Part shown: piece after piece, positions 50,916 to 58,940 of the stretch | Numbering within the stretch: position 1 is the stretch's first letter | Layout: each line of letters opens with the position of its first letter | Source of the DNA: Bacillaceae bacterium IKA-2 | Lineage (GTDB): Bacteria; Bacillota; Bacilli; Bacillales; Anaerobacillaceae | Length of the DNA stretch: 64,000 nucleotides | Assembly (NCBI GenBank): GCA_031761875.1 | Contig: CP134492.1 | Coordinates: 558,001 to 622,000 of the forward strand | Reading direction: 5' to 3' | Made by a program: the position numbers and the translations under genes | The notes under the pieces: model-generated | Database searches by the model: none | What the model saw: only the letters and a program-made list of their open reading frames with translations | Told to the model about the DNA's origin: nothing

Positions 50916-52571
50916 TTACATTTTTAACAAATTCTTAATAACTTCATTTGTTAAAGTTGGAACAACTTCAAAAGAATATGTCAACTCAACTCGCTCATAT
51001 TGTCTATGGGCGTCTAAACCATAAGAACCGATATTAATTACTGGAACATTAATATCACGAATGTCCTGGTAATTCACATAATGCTTAGTTCCCCAACCAG
51101 GGTTATTATTAGAAACAGCTTTTATTCCTTCATCATCATCACTTAAGGCAACAAAACTCATATCAGAAATATAAGGGAAGAAATTTCTCGTTACAATCGG
51201 GTAAGCATATTTGGGCTGAACTTTACTTACGGCTTCATCTAAGGCAGTAATTAAATTTGTTTCCAAAGCATTTTTGCCAGTGACTTCAATTCGTGGTGAA
51301 TATAAGGATGAATAAAAGACGATGATAGCCGGACTTTTGTCGGTCATCCATTTCCAGGCCTCTTCAACAACTTTCACCGAAAACATCCTTGTATCTAAAC
51401 TTTCATTAAGCAATAGTTTGTCTTTAAACTCATTCATTTCGGTTACAAAACGGTCTCCCCACTCAGCAATTAAACATTCTTCCATTTCTTCATAACTCAT
51501 TACTCGCGATGCCCATTCAACTTCGACATAAGGTTGATTACTTATTTGGCTATATAATTGGTAGCGCTGTTTAAATAAATCTAATGCATGATCAAAAGCA
51601 ATTTCTGCCTGAACTTTCAACTTGTCTAATACTTCTTTAGGAGACCAAGAATGAATGAAAAAGTTAAAATATACATAAGCAGATAAAGCGGTTTGGACAG
51701 TGTACGATGGTTTTAAATCCATTTGTTTTAAAGATACTGGTGGTAAAGTAGTTTCACCATAGGCTTCATTACAAAGTTCTGGATTATAGTTGATTTGTCT
51801 CGTTAATTCGGCAGCGATAAAATTAGGGTCAAGTCCTTCAAAGCATGCTCCCACATGAGTCTCGGCACCTGAGATAAAAAACGATGGAAGCAGCTTGCCC
51901 ACTGTTCCTTTATAAATATAACGGTTTATATCACCTTCGAAACGAGGTGCGACAAAATCAGAATTAATCGCCCCTACATATTCAAATTGGTGTTCTTGTC
52001 GTAAGCTTTTTAAAAGTGGTAAAGCTGATAAAATACCATGTGAACCGTCTTCTTCATCACACTCAATCACAACTACTAAGTTGCCTTCTAGTTCATCAGG
52101 GTGGTCAGAATAGTATTTTAATAAATAAAGATGACTAGCAACTCCGCTTTTCATATCCAGGACACCTCTACCAAACAAATAATCTCCAGAATTTAAATGT
52201 TCTTCGACAGTACTTGGAAGCTGTTCGTGTTTTAAAGCTTTCATAAGTTCTTCTGGCTGACAAGCTAGATCCTTAAGTTGGTTAAAATCATCTACCCCGA
52301 CGGTATCCATATGTCCCATTAAAATGACAGTTTTATTACTTTTTGATTTTGTGCCTTTCACGAAGGAGACAATATTGTAGCGTTCTTTATCATCATTTAA
52401 AGTTTGCTGCTTCACTACGTAATCAGGATTTTCTCGAAAATATCGGTAAGAGGAGATAATCGTGTATAAAGACTGACTGATTTCTCTTTCTCCATCTGTG
52501 TTAACGATGCTCTCAATATTTACAAGCTGATTTGTTAAAAATAAAATGTCATCACGGCAATTTAGCATCAT
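50916..52571 (-). CDS. rocB: M20 family peptidase, RocB-like
   Basis: A 551-aa cytoplasmic metallohydrolase of the RocB branch of M20, near the B. subtilis length of 566. Zinc ligands are visible in LMGHMDTVGV (His, with Asp), GRGVLDMKSG (bridging Asp) and ECDEEDGSHG (Glu pair), with a later dimerisation domain. RocB belongs to the arginine-utilisation regulon, but its reaction is not settled. The other roc genes are not in this window. GGAGT on the minus strand precedes a double ATG. Confidence 0.9.
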   Translation of the reverse strand: MMLNCRDDILFLTNQLVNIESIVNTDGEREISQSLYTIISSYRYFRENPDYVVKQQTLNDDKERYNIVSFVKGTKSKSNKTVILMGHMDTVGVDDFNQLKDLACQPEELMKALKHEQLPSTVEEHLNSGDYLFGRGVLDMKSGVASHLYLLKYYSDHPDELEGNLVVVIECDEEDGSHGILSALPLLKSLRQEHQFEYVGAINSDFVAPRFEGDINRYIYKGTVGKLLPSFFISGAETHVGACFEGLDPNFIAAELTRQINYNPELCNEAYGETTLPPVSLKQMDLKPSYTVQTALSAYVYFNFFIHSWSPKEVLDKLKVQAEIAFDHALDLFKQRYQLYSQISNQPYVEVEWASRVMSYEEMEECLIAEWGDRFVTEMNEFKDKLLLNESLDTRMFSVKVVEEAWKWMTDKSPAIIVFYSSLYSPRIEVTGKNALETNLITALDEAVSKVQPKYAYPIVTRNFFPYISDMSFVALSDDDEGIKAVSNNNPGWGTKHYVNYQDIRDINVPVINIGSYGLDAHRQYERVELTYSFEVVPTLTNEVIKNLLKM

Positions 52572-52757
52572 AAAAACTCCTTACAAAAAATCTAGGTTTA
52601 TTCACCTATTATAAACGAATTAAGAGCTAGACGATAATAATAACAGTTTTAAGTGAGTGGATTTAAGTTAAATTTTTTTAAAAAATAAGTAAAATGTGTA
52701 AAAATATGTAGATTGGATATACAAGAGATAAGGACTTAAATGAAAGGAGGACGTTTG

Positions 52758-53261
52758 ATGATAAAGTGGTTTAAAGAATCAAACAACAAACTATTATTAC
52801 TAGTATTAGTAGGAGCTTTTATTGGGATTGTTTTGTATACAAGTACAGTAACGGCCATAAAAGCAACAGATACTGGGGAATTTTGTTCTAGTTGTCACGT
52901 GATGGATACTGTCTATGAAGCTTTTACAAGGTCAGCTCACGCTAGGTTAGATTGCAATGATTGTCACGCACCAACAGATAGTCAAGTTAATAAATTGATG
53001 TTCAAGGCTAGAGCGGGTTTAGGACATATTTACATGAACACACTTGGTGCAAGTTCAATACCAGACGTACTTCATGCAACTGAAACTTCTGTTGAAGTGG
53101 TTAATAAAAATTGTATTTCTTGTCATCAGCATACAATTGAAAACGTCGCTCACGATTCTAAAGGAACGTGTATTGGCTGCCATCGTCAAGTCCCTCATGG
53201 ATTAGGAATTTTTAAATCAGCTGATTGGCACTTAAATCTAAATATTGACGCTGCCAAATAA
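52758..53261 (+). CDS. nrfH: Cytochrome c nitrite reductase small subunit NrfH
   Basis: A 167-aa membrane-anchored tetraheme quinol dehydrogenase of the NapC/NirT family. One N-terminal helix (about residues 11-30) is followed by four CxxCH sites: CSSCH (43-47, with the following Met as in NrfH heme 1), CNDCH, CISCH and CIGCH. It draws electrons from menaquinol and feeds NrfA, encoded 52 bp downstream. AAAGGAGG fixes the ATG at 52758. Confidence 0.96.
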   Translation: MIKWFKESNNKLLLLVLVGAFIGIVLYTSTVTAIKATDTGEFCSSCHVMDTVYEAFTRSAHARLDCNDCHAPTDSQVNKLMFKARAGLGHIYMNTLGASSIPDVLHATETSVEVVNKNCISCHQHTIENVAHDSKGTCIGCHRQVPHGLGIFKSADWHLNLNIDAAK

Positions 53262-53313
53262 ACTACAGCACTTTTAAAAAAATGATCGTAATAAAAAAAA
53301 AGAAAGGGTGATT

Positions 53314-54759
53314 ATGTTGAAAAAAGTGGCATATATTCATAAACTACTTATCTTATGTATATTTTTAGTGATGTTATCTGCATGCAAAACTCCTGAAGAA
53401 CTAGCAGTAGATGATCCGGAGCCATTAACAGATCTGTCTCCTGATGAATATTTAAATACAGCTTTTAAAGATGCATTTCCAGTTCACTATGAAAGCTATT
53501 TAAGGAATATGGGGAATGGGAGACCTCCTGTATCTAAATTTATCCCTGAGTATGAACCATACTTACCGATACTGTTTGCTGGATATCCTTTTGAACAGGA
53601 ATATAACACGACAAGGGGCCACCCCTATGCTGTTGAGGATGTGTCAAACATTGCTAGAATTAGTGATCGATCAATAGGTTCTTGTATGACTTGTAAAAGT
53701 ACTACAGTAACGCCACTTCTAAAAGAATTTGGTGATGATTATTGGTCTGCTAATTTCAGGGGTGAAATCTTTCCGAGAATGGAGGAATTGGCGGAAACCG
53801 GTGGTCACGAAGATCTAGGTGAATACGGTCATGTGTCAATTGGATGTTCAGATTGTCATGACCCAGTATCAATGGAGTTAAGAATAACCCGTCCTTCCTT
53901 AACTCATGCATTAGCCCGTCAAGGAATTGATGTGACAGAAGCAACAAGAAATGAAATGAGGACATATGTCTGTGCCCAGTGTCATGTCGAATACTATTTT
54001 GAGCCCGAGCTTAAGAAAGTTAGATTTCCATGGGATTATGGAACAAAACCTGAAGAAATATTTGAGTATTTTGAAACGACAGCAATTGATGAAGGGTTTG
54101 ATTATGATTTTATCCATGCCGTTTCTGGAGCACCAATTATAAAGGCGCAGCATCCAGAATATGAAATGTGGAGTTACGGTTCCCATGGTAGAGCCGAAGT
54201 TTCCTGTTCGGACTGTCATATGCCGTTTGAACGGAGAGATGACAAGAGGAAAATTTCTTCGCACTATTGGGCTTCACCTCTAGAAAATATAGAAACAGCT
54301 TGTAGAACGTGTCACTCGGACAAAACAGAGAGGTACATTATTGATCGAGTTGGAGAAATCCAAGAGCGACATTTAGAAGCTGTTCACGAAGCTCAAGACA
54401 TTACTGTGGAAGCGCACTATTTTGTCAATCGAATGATAACAGCGGGAGTTACTCAAGAAAAAATTAATGAAGCACAAGCGCATGTTCGTGAAGGTCAGTG
54501 GTATACCGATATTATTGCAGCTGAAAATTCAGATGGATTCCATAATCCACAAGGATCAATGGATACTCTGAGAATGGCTTCAAATGCATCAAATAGAGCT
54601 ATAAAATTAGCAATTGAGGAAATCCAGAAACTAAATATTGACTTAGATGAATTACGCAGTGAAATTGAGAAAGTCAAAACAATGGTTTACAATGAAGAAG
54701 ATCCGTTTGAGAAGCACATTCATGCAACAAATAATTTTTTTCCGAAGCAAAATAATTAA
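53314..54759 (+). CDS. nrfA: Ammonia-forming cytochrome c nitrite reductase NrfA
   Basis: Pentaheme nitrite reductase, six-electron reduction of nitrite to ammonium, 481 aa. A signal peptide with lipobox (MLSACKT) makes it a lipoprotein on the outer membrane face. The catalytic heme has the special CMTCK motif (residues 124-128); four CxxCH sites follow (CSDCH at 178, CAQCH, CSDCH, CRTCH). AAAGGG at 53303 suits the ATG at 53314 better than the GTG at 53308. With NrfH it allows nitrite respiration; no cytochrome-c assembly or nitrate reductase gene is in the window. A hairpin follows. Confidence 0.97.
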   Translation: MLKKVAYIHKLLILCIFLVMLSACKTPEELAVDDPEPLTDLSPDEYLNTAFKDAFPVHYESYLRNMGNGRPPVSKFIPEYEPYLPILFAGYPFEQEYNTTRGHPYAVEDVSNIARISDRSIGSCMTCKSTTVTPLLKEFGDDYWSANFRGEIFPRMEELAETGGHEDLGEYGHVSIGCSDCHDPVSMELRITRPSLTHALARQGIDVTEATRNEMRTYVCAQCHVEYYFEPELKKVRFPWDYGTKPEEIFEYFETTAIDEGFDYDFIHAVSGAPIIKAQHPEYEMWSYGSHGRAEVSCSDCHMPFERRDDKRKISSHYWASPLENIETACRTCHSDKTERYIIDRVGEIQERHLEAVHEAQDITVEAHYFVNRMITAGVTQEKINEAQAHVREGQWYTDIIAAENSDGFHNPQGSMDTLRMASNASNRAIKLAIEEIQKLNIDLDELRSEIEKVKTMVYNEEDPFEKHIHATNNFFPKQNN

Positions 54760-54848
54760 TGAGAGAAACATGATTAGAAAAAATTATTAAAATCTAACAT
54801 TTTAACTTTAAGTATAAGAAAAACGAACACTTATCCTTACAAGAGGGG

Positions 54849-54880
54849 AAGCATTTGTTTTTCTTATGCTTTTTTAATAA
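54849..54880 (+). terminator. Terminator after nrfA
   Basis: AAGCAT pairs with ATGCTT around an 11-nt loop and is followed by a T run. The stem is short, so it is only moderately convincing. Confidence 0.55.
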
Positions 54881-55010
54881 TTCTACAATTTTTCAAGTCG
54901 ATATTTGTTTTAAGAAAAGATTTAGCATGACAGTTTTTAAAATGATTGAATCGCATCGCGTTTAACAGTAAAATAACTAAGAGAACTAATAGTACCTGGG
55001 GGATGATTGC

Positions 55011-55385
55011 TTGGCTAAGATTTTAATCGTTGATGATTCGGCACTGATGAGACTGACGTTAAAAAATATAGTTATCGAAGCAGGTCATGAAGTTGTCGGT
55101 GAAGCTGGAAATGGTATAGAAGCAATAGCAAGTTTTCAGTCTACTCAACCAGAGCTTGTCACGATGGATATTACAATGCCAGAAATGGATGGTATTGAAG
55201 CACTAAAGGCAATTAAGAAAATTAATCCCAAAGCTATAGTAGTAATGTGCTCTGCAATGGTCCAGCAAATATTGGTTATTGAAGCAATTCAATCAGGGGC
55301 GGCAGATTTTATCGTAAAGCCTTTTAATGCAGAACGGATTAACGAATCTATTGACAAGGTATTATCGAGATCAACGGTTAGCTAA
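55011..55385 (+). CDS. CheY-like single-domain response regulator
   Basis: A 124-aa stand-alone receiver domain: acidic residues in ILIVDDSA, phospho-acceptor Asp in VTMDITMPEMDG, Thr/Ser and Lys in VMCSAMVQQ and FIVKPFNAE. The start is a TTG with CTGGGGGATGA upstream. Sequence style is that of chemotaxis CheY, but no che gene lies near it; orphan CheY-type proteins also serve other pathways. The next gene is 34 bp downstream and could be co-transcribed. Confidence 0.9.
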   Translation: MAKILIVDDSALMRLTLKNIVIEAGHEVVGEAGNGIEAIASFQSTQPELVTMDITMPEMDGIEALKAIKKINPKAIVVMCSAMVQQILVIEAIQSGAADFIVKPFNAERINESIDKVLSRSTVS

Positions 55386-55419
55386 GCATTACTTTAAATA
55401 AGGAAGCAGTGATAAAGTT

Positions 55420-55902
55420 ATGAAGTATCTTAAACCAGATTATCAATTTGAACATTTTACAGATGTTTCTCTGGAACTTTTAAAAGAAAATAATATTAGG
55501 GCGATTTTTTCCGATTTAGATAGCACGTTGACCGCTCATAATCAATTAGGAGACGAGCAGTTTGCGAAGTGGCATGAAAAACTAGAGAGTATTGGTGTGA
55601 AGCTTGTAGTTGTCTCAAATAATAGCCAAGGACGAGTAGATCGTTTTACAAAGCCATACGATATAGTTGGATTTGGTAGATGTAATAAGCCAACAACAAG
55701 TAGAATGTTGAAAATCATGGCTGAAATTGGTGTGACGAGTAGTGATAGTTTCTTTTTGGGAGATCAACTATTCACGGATATCATATGTGGTAAACTCTTA
55801 AAAATGAAAACGATACTCGTAAAACCATTAGGAGAAGAGCAGGAACCGTGGACGGTACGATGGAAAAGGGGTCTTGAAGGAAGTATAAAAAAACGTTGGT
55901 AA
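55420..55902 (+). CDS. YqeG-type HAD-IIIA phosphatase
   Basis: A 160-aa HAD hydrolase with the catalytic motif DLDSTLT (first Asp nucleophile), motif II in VVVSNNSQGR, and motif III in FLGDQLFTDI. Sequence and length agree with YqeG-family phosphatases, but the gene lies outside the aroE-yqeH cluster in which YqeG is usually found, so it may be a second copy. No good ribosome site; AAGGAAGCAG lies upstream. Substrate unknown. Confidence 0.88.
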   Translation: MKYLKPDYQFEHFTDVSLELLKENNIRAIFSDLDSTLTAHNQLGDEQFAKWHEKLESIGVKLVVVSNNSQGRVDRFTKPYDIVGFGRCNKPTTSRMLKIMAEIGVTSSDSFFLGDQLFTDIICGKLLKMKTILVKPLGEEQEPWTVRWKRGLEGSIKKRW

Positions 55903-56056
55903 TCAGATACTATTTAAGAATTGACATATCGGTTGACCACCATATTCTAATAAAACCTTAAATAGTAGGTGTTAAAATGATGATGAAGTTGATAATATAC
56001 CAATTAAGCTAGCTGAAGAACAGTTACATAAAATGCACAGGTTTAAAATGCAACAG

Positions 56057-56098
56057 AAAAGAGACTGCACTGATTTGAAGTGTAGTCTCTTTTTTTTT
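56057..56098 (+). terminator. Terminator downstream of the HAD phosphatase
   Basis: AGAGACTGCACT pairs with AGTGTAGTCTCT, followed by eight T. It lies 155 bp after the stop codon; the gap shows only a short open frame without a start. Confidence 0.92.
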
Positions 56099-56103
56099 GG
56101 AGG

Positions 56104-56230
56104 TAAGAAAGCATAAAGTTTGCGTGTCTGTTTAGCTTCAGGCCTTTTCGGAAGTCAAAAAGCGACTTCTGTCAAAGGGCTTCCACCGGTTTTCGGCGAT
56201 AAGCAGGCGCCTTGCGCTTTTTTTATTGTC
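56104..56230 (+). repeat. GC-rich hairpin repeat, family E copy 2
   Basis: Starts AGAAAGCATAAAGTTTGCG, then GTTTAGCTTCAGG, several GC-rich inverted repeats (AGAAGTCG-type around 56140-56180) and GGCGCCTTGCGC before a T run. Its opening matches the repeat at 33533. Confidence 0.6.
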
Positions 56231-56306
56231 GAAAAATTTTTAACAAGTTAGAGACCAAAGCGAGTACATATGTAGTAGTAACTATTTTTTGAGGGGGAAT
56301 TTTATA

Positions 56307-56495
56307 ATGGTAATTGTTGACCAAATGTTTTATGATCTTGAATTGCTAGATAGTGAAGATTTAGGAAGAGAATTATTAGAGATTGTTAAATCAGAACAAA
56401 AACAAAATAAGCACAATCAAATTACCGTTCATCAAGTAGTCAAGATAGATCGTTATAACTACACAATTATTCTAAATTTATTAGAATCGAGCTAA
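56307..56495 (+). CDS. Small acidic protein of unknown function
   Basis: A 62-aa protein (MVIVDQMFYDLELLDSEDLG..) without signal peptide or membrane segment and no recognisable motif. GAGGGGG at 56291-56297 strongly supports the ATG at 56307. It has no close neighbour on its strand: 325 bp without a gene follow, in which I see nothing but AT-rich DNA. Confidence 0.65.
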   Translation: MVIVDQMFYDLELLDSEDLGRELLEIVKSEQKQNKHNQITVHQVVKIDRYNYTIILNLLESS

Positions 56496-56820
56496 GGTTT
56501 CACCTATTAGTAGGTTCTAAGAGAACAAATCTGTGTTATCAATATTGTCAATTTCATTAAATTCAGTATACTCTATTTCGTGATTTAGCCTGCCAGTTGG
56601 CCAAGTAAAAACCTACTCTAACGCTAGACAAACTAGTAAATATTAACAAAGATATGTAGGTCTTGTGAAGTCTATTGTTCCCGTTGAAAAACAGTAGTAT
56701 AGTTGGTTTATAAAGAAAGTGATAAAAATTCACTTAATAAAAAAAGCTTTACGGGAGTTATCTTTTTTAATAGAACTGTAGAAGCGATTACAACTAATGA
56801 CTACTGAGGGGGAACTTCAA

Positions 56821-57078
56821 ATGGTGTTTAAAATTAGTCAAAGCGCAGCAAATTTTTATAAAAATGAATTTAGTTTACAAACTAATGAAGCAATTCGCTT
56901 ATTTGTTCGTGGTGCAGAAGGATTCTTTTTAGGTGTAGAAAAGGATGAAGTACCAAAAGAGGCGTTTATTATTGAACAAGACGGCGTGAAGTTTTTTATA
57001 ACTGAAAATGATCAATGGCTTTTCGAAAATAAGAAACTAGACTTTTGTCCAGAAACCGAGCATATGACCCTTTCTTAA
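56821..57078 (+). CDS. HesB-like (IscA-related) protein
   Basis: An 85-aa protein with a degenerate HesB/IscA-type fold (FKISQSAANFYKNEF..IRLFVRGA..FFLGVEKDE). The cysteines needed for Fe-S binding in true IscA proteins are missing except one near the C-terminus (FCPETE), so it is probably not a cluster carrier. Such short HesB-like proteins occur in Bacilli with unknown role. GAGGGGG lies at 56806-56812. Monocistronic. Confidence 0.75.
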   Translation: MVFKISQSAANFYKNEFSLQTNEAIRLFVRGAEGFFLGVEKDEVPKEAFIIEQDGVKFFITENDQWLFENKKLDFCPETEHMTLS

Positions 57079-57122
57079 ATATTAAAGGTCGATGTATAAC
57101 CTAAAACTACTGAAAAGTATTG

Positions 57123-57152
57123 CTTAGGCGTTGTAAAAAAAATAATAGATCA
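57123..57152 (+). repeat. Partial copy of the palindrome flanking thiZ (family F)
   Basis: CTTAGGCGTTGTAAAAAAAA followed by TAATAGATC matches the left arm of the palindrome at 21414 with few changes; the right arm is missing. Confidence 0.5.
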
Positions 57153-57215
57153 AAGATGCCGAGGATATTTTGTTCCAACGCAGTTACTGATAGAAAACTT
57201 CAAGTAATTTTCATT

Positions 57216-57251
57216 AAAAATCCAGGCGATACTTATGCCTGGATTTTTTTG
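57216..57251 (+). terminator. Terminator after the HesB-like gene
   Basis: AAATCCAGGC pairs with GCCTGGATTT around an 8-nt loop, followed by T. The 240 bp between this and the next palindrome are AT-rich and hold no gene. Confidence 0.9.
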
Positions 57252-57493
57252 TTCCTACATTAAATAGACCCGCACTTATAGAGGTAGTATAAATTTTTTA
57301 GCGTATCTCTCTTTCAAGGACGAGAGAATAATCAGAAACTTTTTTATTTGTCTTGAAAATTCAACTTTTAAAGTTTCCCAATACATGATATATTAATTTT
57401 GATTAGAGTAAACGCTTACGAAGCTTAGGGAATGACGACAAAAGTATTTTTTATTACACCAAGAGGTCAGACGTCATACTTTAACAATATTTT

Positions 57494-57520
57494 CATTTTG
57501 TTTAAAGTTTAAACAAAATG
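57494..57520. promoter_or_regulatory. 27-bp perfect palindrome upstream of nupN
   Basis: CATTTTGTTTAAA and TTTAAACAAAATG meet at a central G, 49 bp before the nupN start. It has no T run. Length and symmetry fit a strong operator or an RNA hairpin at the 5' end of the message. Confidence 0.75.
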
Positions 57521-57568
57521 GAAACTGTAAGCATGATACTTAAAATCATAAAAAAAGGGGGAAATAAG

Positions 57569-58672
57569 ATGAAAAAAAGAAAATTTCCAATTTTGATATC
57601 ACTTGCACTTGCGGCGGGGACGTTGCTTGCAGCTTGTGGTCAAGAGAATGAACCAGAGGATCCAGCAGAAACGCCAGGTGAAGAGCAACAAAATGATGCA
57701 GCAGTAGAAGAAGCAACTGATTTCTCTGTAAAGATGGTAACTGATACTGGCGGGGTTGACGATAAGTCATTTAATGAATCCGCATGGGAAGGTTTACAAA
57801 ATTTCGGAGCAGATTTCGGTGGTGAGGTTGATTACTTACAATCTGGAGACGCAGCGGATTACCAACCAAATTTAAACAGGCTTGTACGTGAAGGAAACGA
57901 TTTAGTTTTAGCAATTGGTTTCTTAATGGCTGACGATATTAAAGCAGTTGCTGAGCAACAACCAGAGGCTCAGTTGGCAATTGTTGATAGTGTTGTTGCT
58001 GATGATGCAGGTAACCCAATTGGAAACATAGCTCATATCACTTTTAAAGAGCATGAAGGTTCTTTCTTAGTAGGGGTAGCAGCAGCATTACAAACAAAAA
58101 CCGACAAAGTAGGCTTTATTGGTGGAGTTGAATTTGACTTAATTAAGAAGTTTGAAAATGGCTTTAAAGCAGGTGTACATTCAGTTAATCCTAATATTGA
58201 AGTTGTTGTTCAATATGCACAAAGTTTTAACGACGCTAATATCGGTCGTCAAATTGCAGATGCAATGTATGATGGCGGTGCTGATGTTATTTATCATGCA
58301 GCTGGTGGGACGGGTATTGGACTATTCACAGAAGCAAAAAATCGTAAAAGAGAAGGTCAAGATGTTTGGGCAATTGGTGTTGATAAAGACCAACATGAAG
58401 AAGGTTTACCAGAGAATGTGATTTTAACTTCAATGGTTAAACGTGTAGACCAGGCAGTGTATCAAGTTTCTGAACAAACAATGAATGGTGATTTCCCTGG
58501 CGGACAAATTATTGAGTTTGGCTTAGCTGATGAAGGAGTTGGTATCGCACCAACTACAGAAAACTTATCGGCTGAAATTTTACAAGAAGTTGAAAATTAT
58601 AAAGAAAAAATCTTAAATGGTGAAATTGACGTACCTAAAACAGATGAAGAGTTTGAAGTTTTCAAGAAATAA
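57569..58672 (+). CDS. nupN: Nucleoside-binding BMP family lipoprotein
   Basis: Solute-binding lipoprotein of a purine-nucleoside ABC importer, 367 aa. Signal peptide with lipobox (LLAACGQ), an acidic linker (about residues 25-48), and the BMP/Med domain: KMVTDTGGVDDKSFNESAW, later VGVDKDQ-like WAIGVDKDQHEEG and the C-terminal FGLADEGVGIAP. AAAGGGGGA precedes the ATG at 57569. The ATPase and two permeases follow after a hairpin, as in nupNOPQ (yufNOPQ) of B. subtilis, where guanosine uptake is CodY-regulated. Confidence 0.93.
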   Translation: MKKRKFPILISLALAAGTLLAACGQENEPEDPAETPGEEQQNDAAVEEATDFSVKMVTDTGGVDDKSFNESAWEGLQNFGADFGGEVDYLQSGDAADYQPNLNRLVREGNDLVLAIGFLMADDIKAVAEQQPEAQLAIVDSVVADDAGNPIGNIAHITFKEHEGSFLVGVAAALQTKTDKVGFIGGVEFDLIKKFENGFKAGVHSVNPNIEVVVQYAQSFNDANIGRQIADAMYDGGADVIYHAAGGTGIGLFTEAKNRKREGQDVWAIGVDKDQHEEGLPENVILTSMVKRVDQAVYQVSEQTMNGDFPGGQIIEFGLADEGVGIAPTTENLSAEILQEVENYKEKILNGEIDVPKTDEEFEVFKK

Positions 58673-58684
58673 AAAAAGAAATGT

Positions 58685-58713
58685 ACAAAGGCTAGTTTTT
58701 AACTAGCCTTTGT
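58685..58713 (+). terminator. Attenuator hairpin between nupN and nupO
   Basis: ACAAAGGCTAGTT pairs with AACTAGCCTTTGT, 12 bp after the nupN stop. Partial termination gives excess binding protein, a usual pattern for ABC importers. Confidence 0.85.
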
Positions 58714-58760
58714 TACACACTAGAAAAAATATATTTTTTTGAAAAGTTTTTACTATTTGA

Positions 58761-58874
58761 ATGAATTTCATAATGTAGATTCCGTGCCACTAGGATACTG
58801 CATCTAGTTAAACTAAAACAATGTCAACTAGATGGAGCTTGATGTGGCTAGTTTATTGGTATTATAAAATTCAT
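58761..58874 (+). repeat. Dispersed palindromic repeat, copy D (114 bp)
   Basis: Ends ATGAATTTCAT and ATAAAATTCAT; inside are CCACTAGGATACTG, the hairpin CATCTAGTT/CAACTAGATG and TGGCTAGTTTATTGG. Same length as copy A, opposite orientation. It lies within the nup operon between nupN and nupO. Confidence 0.87.
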
Positions 58875-58940
58875 TTATTGGTTGATAAATTTTAAATTTT
58901 TCATTTTATAGATATGTAGTTTACGTTAGGGGTGTTTCCT

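Noticed and set aside
55975-56090. Small gene after the HAD phosphatase
   Set aside because: The protein-like frame (EVDNIPIKLAEEQLHK) has a stop immediately upstream and no start codon; it runs into a terminator.
57300-57568. Purine riboswitch before nupN
   Set aside because: The conserved three-way-junction sequences (TATA..loop-loop motifs) are not found; only a palindrome is present.
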